This document shows, piece by piece, positions 60,346 through 64,000 of a DNA stretch of 64,000 nt. Every line of letters starts with the position of its first letter. Positions within the stretch are counted from its first letter, which is position 1. This DNA is from Hyphomicrobium sp. 12-62-95 (GTDB lineage: Bacteria > Pseudomonadota > Alphaproteobacteria > Rhizobiales > Hyphomicrobiaceae). The stretch lies in NCBI GenBank assembly GCA_002279935.1, contig NCCZ01000017.1, positions 1 through 64,000 of the forward strand, given 5' to 3'. The position numbers and the translations under genes are program-made. The notes beneath the pieces were generated by a model. That model saw nothing but the letters and a program-made list of their open reading frames with translations, ran no database searches and was not told the DNA's origin.

Positions 60346-60780
60346 TTACGCACGATTGGCAGTCACTTTGAGTCGCCAGTAGGGGACGGGTTGTGTGTTG
60401 ACCGCCGCACGGCCGAGGGCCGGGATCATGGCTTGGAGATCAACACGGTGGTTGAAGCGCCATTCGAACTCGGCCAAGTAGCGCACCACGTGTTTCTTTC
60501 GTAACGCGCGGTTAGTGCCCGTGATGGCGCACGTTATGTTGCCGAGTATGATATTGACCCAGTGAAACGCAGGATGGCGTGCCGCCCGCCGCTCCGTGAG
60601 AGTCGAGAGGGCAACATGGACGCAACCGGCTTCGGTGACGCCACGGAAACAGGGGTGACGACCGTCGCACCGGGTGCGATGCTGCTCTTGGCAAGGCTCG
60701 TCACGGGGCGGCGCTTGAAGCGCGCAATCCGCCTGAGCTTGAGCCGAATTCCATCCAGCGCCGTCATGAAAACAAGTCGT
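60346..60780 (-). pseudogene. IS1595-family transposase remnant
   Basis: The end (HWVNIILGNITCAITGTNRA, then VVRYLAEFEWRFNHRVDLQA) matches IS1595/ISXO2-type DDE transposases. Upstream, GIRLKLRRIARFKRRPVTSL and APGATVVT belong to the same protein in another frame. So the gene is frameshifted and its front missing. Confidence 0.65.
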
Positions 60781-61150
60781 CGCGGACGGTTCGTCTAGAA
60801 CGCTGTCTGAAGGGCAGTCCAGTAGCGGCTCTCGGCACGGATTTTGAGCTGCGACTGATGCGGGGTCCGCCCGGCGCGAAGATTTCTGCATCCGGCACGC
60901 CCGAGAAAGGGCGCTGCTTTCGCAGCATAGGCAGAGTCAACATTTCATTAGATACAATCTGTGGATAACATTCTGGGGTCCTTGTTCCGTCAGGGCGAAG
61001 CATGAGACGCATGAATGCGCAAGGCCTCGGTTGGCCGTCTTAACGCCATCGGTCTGCTTCGTTCGTCGTGTGCGTGTTTATTGTGTTGTCCGGAAGACGC
61101 CCCAGGGCGTGAGCCGTTGATCCTAAAAATGAGACTTGCGGAGGACGCCG

Positions 61151-61570
61151 ATGAACGCACCGTATCGCCCAACGTCCCAAGCCAACCTTGACCACGAGAT
61201 CGCGCAGGCCATTCAGAGCTTGCGCCAGCAGGGGCAGCAGAACTTTGCTCAGGATCTAGAGCAAGTGAAGCAGTTGTCGGCGGCTCTGGTCAGCTGGAAC
61301 GATGCTTTGCTGCAAGAATTGGATCAGGCAATGTCCCGCTACGCCCAGTCGCGGGCGCAGCTGCTTTTAAGGATTTTGACAGCGACGCCAGCGGTGGCGG
61401 CCTCTCCCGAGCCCCCGCAGGACAGAGCGCCCAGTTCTGTTCATCACGATCCCGGCCGTGCGCCTCTGGCGCGGCCATCTGCGCCTCAGTCGCCAGCACC
61501 CCAGCCGCAGTCTAGGCCTCAGCCGCAAGCGGCGGTCGCTCCGTTCGGTCGGACGCCCCGCGTGGCGTAG
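61151..61570 (+). CDS. tandem coiled-coil paralogue 1
   Basis: A 139-residue protein starting after GCGGAGG. The N-terminal 75 residues are a helix pair (EIAQAIQSLRQQGQQNFAQD, then LVSWNDALLQELDQAMSRYA) and the rest is Pro/Gln/Ala-rich and disordered. The core WNxxLLxELxxxxxxxxxxR recurs in the next two genes. No membrane or catalytic motif. Unknown family. Confidence 0.6.
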   Translation: MNAPYRPTSQANLDHEIAQAIQSLRQQGQQNFAQDLEQVKQLSAALVSWNDALLQELDQAMSRYAQSRAQLLLRILTATPAVAASPEPPQDRAPSSVHHDPGRAPLARPSAPQSPAPQPQSRPQPQAAVAPFGRTPRVA

Positions 61571-61700
61571 GTCGAGAAGACAGTCTCGGTTTTAAAGGTT
61601 TGGGTTTTCGCGTGGATGCGACGTTCGTGCGCATTCTGACTCATGTCTTGTAGCGTTTTGCTTCAATCTGCGTGCAAACACCCAACCATAGAGATCCAAA

Positions 61701-61991
61701 ATGAGCCCGCCGGCCCCACCCTACCGTTCCCCCCTTCAGGTCGACCTGCCAGAGGCGATTGAGGCATTCAATCGGGCGAACCAGGAGCGGTTCCAACGGG
61801 AGATGGCGGCCATCCGAGAATTTGCCGAGACATCTCAGTTTTGGAACCAAACCCTTCTCGACGAGCTCGAGAAGGTCTTGGCGCATAATCAGGCGATACG
61901 ATCCCGCATCCTGGCTAAGTTGAGAGCCGTAGAGGTCATCGATGATGAAAAGATCACGGTCCTGTCGCCCCAGCGGGGCCGATTTGACTGA
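61701..61991 (+). CDS. tandem coiled-coil paralogue 2
   Basis: A 96-residue protein. FQREMAAIREFAETSQFWNQ, TLLDELEKVLAHNQAIRSRI and LAKLRAVE repeat the layout of paralogue 1 without the long tail. The ribosome site is weak (AGAGAT). The 130 bases before it have no gene. Confidence 0.55.
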   Translation: MSPPAPPYRSPLQVDLPEAIEAFNRANQERFQREMAAIREFAETSQFWNQTLLDELEKVLAHNQAIRSRILAKLRAVEVIDDEKITVLSPQRGRFD

Positions 61992-62234
61992 CGCCATCGT
62001 CTACAAACCATGGCTCTTACCTTCGAACGGCGCAATTCGTAACCGCGTCACCTGTGTCAAAGCCACGTGTCAAAGCCACGAGGTATCGCGCAGTGGTCTA
62101 CTACGCGCGCTGCACTGGGATCCGTAAAGCGCTCAGCGGTGGATTAACGCATCTCACGCTGCCTCTCATGATCCATCAGGGTATCGTCGCGGCTTAACCG
62201 CCACTGTTTAGTCCAAAGACAAAGGAGAGATTGG

Positions 62235-62564
62235 ATGGCAAGTCTTGCACAAGAGATCGAGAACATGCGACGGCGCATGACCGAGACTGCAACGGATGAC
62301 ATGTCGCATATCGTCAGGCTCGCGGCCGACGTTGAGAAACAAGATACGGCTTTGCTTGACGAAGTGCGCAGCATTATCGAAGCGTCTCACAATCGGCGCG
62401 TCGCTTTGGTTCAAGAGTTGGAAAAGCTCGGGCGGATGATTGGCCGGATTCCGGGCCCTCCGCCCCAGTCCGTGAGGTTAATGCCGCACGAAACGGTCAT
62501 TGACGATCCGCTCCAACTCTTCGCGCCTGCCAGTGGAAACAAGGGCGCTATCGCCCGGCGTTAG
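62235..62564 (+). CDS. tandem coiled-coil paralogue 3
   Basis: A 109-residue protein behind AAAGGAGAGA. MSHIVRLAADVEKQDTALLD, EVRSIIEASHNRRVALVQEL and EKLGRMIG again align with the core of the other two. The Trp is changed to Gln-Asp. The last 35 residues are unrelated. The three genes together look like an old tandem duplication. Confidence 0.55.
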   Translation: MASLAQEIENMRRRMTETATDDMSHIVRLAADVEKQDTALLDEVRSIIEASHNRRVALVQELEKLGRMIGRIPGPPPQSVRLMPHETVIDDPLQLFAPASGNKGAIARR

Positions 62565-62789
62565 ATTGCAAATTGTGGTCTTTGCAATTGGGATTGCGGT
62601 GACAGATCGGATGACCGAGGAGAAATTTCCTTTGAGAGGTGTGGGAGGCCTCGTTGAGCCCAACGCGCCGCGCTTCTTGAACTGAAGAAACTTGCTATCT
62701 CGCCTGGCTGTGAGCGCTCGAGCGAAATCATCGGCGGTCTTGATGTGGTCGAGCCCAACGCCAGCGCGTCGTGACGCGATAGTTCCTTT

Positions 62790-63168
62790 TTAAGTGTGAG
62801 CGTCATGTCTGAACCGTCCCGTATGCCATGCCGTCTCAAAGCGCGTGATGATCAGCTCCGGAACGCTCCGGTCGATCTCATGCTGGGTCTTGCGGCGGCG
62901 CATGGGGCCGTCATAGAAGGTGAGGACGACGTCCTTGTTCTCCAGCAGCTGAGACCTCCAGCAGCGGAAACGGCTCCAGTCCGGGGGCCCCGAAGCGAGT
63001 GCCTCCCGTCGTGTTTACTTCGATCACGCGGGTTACACCGAGCGGACCAGGGGCGCACACCCCCGTGATACCGGCTGGATCGGCCCGCACGCTGCTGGCG
63101 CCGCAAAGGGCCACCGTGGTGTCAGCTATTCAAAACAGCAGACCCCACCGGAAGGACAGCATCATGGA
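62790..63168 (-). pseudogene. polysaccharide-deacetylase remnant
   Basis: A signal-like start (MMLSFRWGLLF, then TGA) leads to VRADPAGITGVCAPGPLGVT, RVIEVNTTGGTRFGA and, after a frameshift, LLENKDVVLTFYDGPMRRR. The NodB motif is TFDDGP with the first Asp replaced by Tyr. Ends HTGRFRHDAHT. Dead in three ways. Confidence 0.55.
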
Positions 63169-64000
63169 GCTGTCATCCTCTTGGTGACCGAAAAGGCTGC
63201 TTCTGCCGTCCCCGTTTGGGCGCTGTGACCGGCCCCACTGCGTGGTCCAGCAGACTGCTGACCCCAGTGTTGACGTTTCCTGAAAAGTTCGCGATCCATC
63301 ATAAAATTACAGGGCAAACCTTCCAATACACCCTCAAGTAAATCAATGGGTTACGAGCCGGAGACGGTTAGATCCCAGGTCCTCTCGCTCTGCCACTTAA
63401 CGCCGCGAAGTGTGTTCTCCGATCCGGCTGCAGACGGATTTTTTCGTCGTTTTCAAAGGTTATCCGCGCCGGGCTGTTCACTTACCTTGGCGGCAGGACG
63501 CTCGCATACGTCTTCTTCGGGCCGGTATTCCCCGGACCTGTTGACTGTGCAGTTTTCGTGAAATTCTCGAACGGCATGAAGGTAAGGCAACAATCGGATG
63601 CCGACCTGATCACTTTCCAGCGGATCGTGGATTGAGAAAGACCCCCGTGGAACTGTTCTGCCGCGTCTGACGGACATGTCTTGGCAACGGCATAGCGAGT
63701 GACAAACTGAGCGCCAGAAGCGGACAAGCGGCAACCGCACAATCCGCGTCACGTGCACATGAAGCGCACGTATCAAAAAGCGATTACGAGGCTGCTCGCG
63801 AGGCTTGACCCTGCTCAACATTCACGCAACAGAAGAGTCTCAGATATGGGATGTCAAGATGTGGCGTTCTCTTTCCCTCTCTGGGCCAGCGGGGTTCGAG
63901 CAGCAGAGCAGGGGACCAGCGTGTATTGGCCAGCCCACAAGATAACAACTCGAAGAACATGGATCTGAAATGCTGATGAGGTTAGATGGCTGGTTTAAAT
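63169..64000. other. no supported gene to window end
   Basis: Short frames on both strands (for example 63453-63821 and 63753-63968) lack ribosome sites and family resemblance. The window ends here, so a longer gene might continue beyond. Confidence 0.4.

Noticed and set aside
63345..63415. Possible tRNA-like stretch
   Set aside because: It lacks the GTTCGA loop and a 7-bp acceptor stem, so it cannot fold as a tRNA.

Overview
The window looks like a large accessory replicon (plasmid or chromid) of an alphaproteobacterium. It carries an iteron origin with a RepA-type initiator, ParA with a small partner, a plasmid-borne DnaB helicase, ArdC antirestriction, a GcrA-family regulator (an alphaproteobacterial family), LuxR/LuxI quorum sensing, H-NS-like proteins, two phasins and many decayed insertion sequences. 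A flagellar hook gene sits behind a sigma-54 promoter with Caulobacter-like enhancer sites. I did not identify the species.

Layout. 1-4300: two small exported proteins, flgE and two unknown genes. 4300-9800: a left-facing patatin/GntP/MarC-like set, possibly linked to polyhydroxybutyrate or hydroxybutyrate use, then right-facing small exported proteins and a patatin-like lipoprotein. 10000-16400: an operon of potassium channel, membrane-fusion lipoprotein, RND pump and VIT-like membrane protein, divergent from a winged-helix regulator. A TTGCCC/GGGCAA dyad precedes three genes between 7.6 and 16.1 kb and may define a small regulon. 16760-21250: the most unusual locus. A GIY-YIG nuclease-like protein with a Myb/GcrA-like tail overlaps a 430-residue protein built of eight 36-residue mTERF-like repeats. 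Across a divergent promoter lie small coiled-coil proteins and an AAA/DUF4143-like ATPase. A phasin with a long N-terminal extension follows.

22500-42100 is the plasmid backbone: dnaB, a Fic protein, a luxR-luxI-X-phyH operon, a RelB/YafQ-type pair whose toxin has an internal amber codon, ardC, about 13 iterons with repA, a ParB-like gene and parA, gcrA, a cluster of small plasmid genes and an H-NS-like gene. GC-rich palindromes recur here, some inside genes.

42100-51000 is a decayed mosaic. It holds three IS3-type OrfA remnants, an IS66 fragment, an integrase fragment, a truncated autotransporter and a FitAB/VapBC-like module with both genes broken. Intact genes among these are an OmpA-domain protein, a DksA/TraR-like protein and a PPK2 kinase behind an FNR/FixK-like box.

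51000-64000 holds acetolactate decarboxylase with an NCS2 permease, a methyltransferase, a secreted hydrolase, a phasin, a second H-NS-like gene, more pseudogenes, and three tandem small coiled-coil genes that look like diverged paralogues. The last 800 bases show nothing I can support.

No rRNA, tRNA or CRISPR array was recognised. All family names rest on reading motifs by eye; no database search was run.
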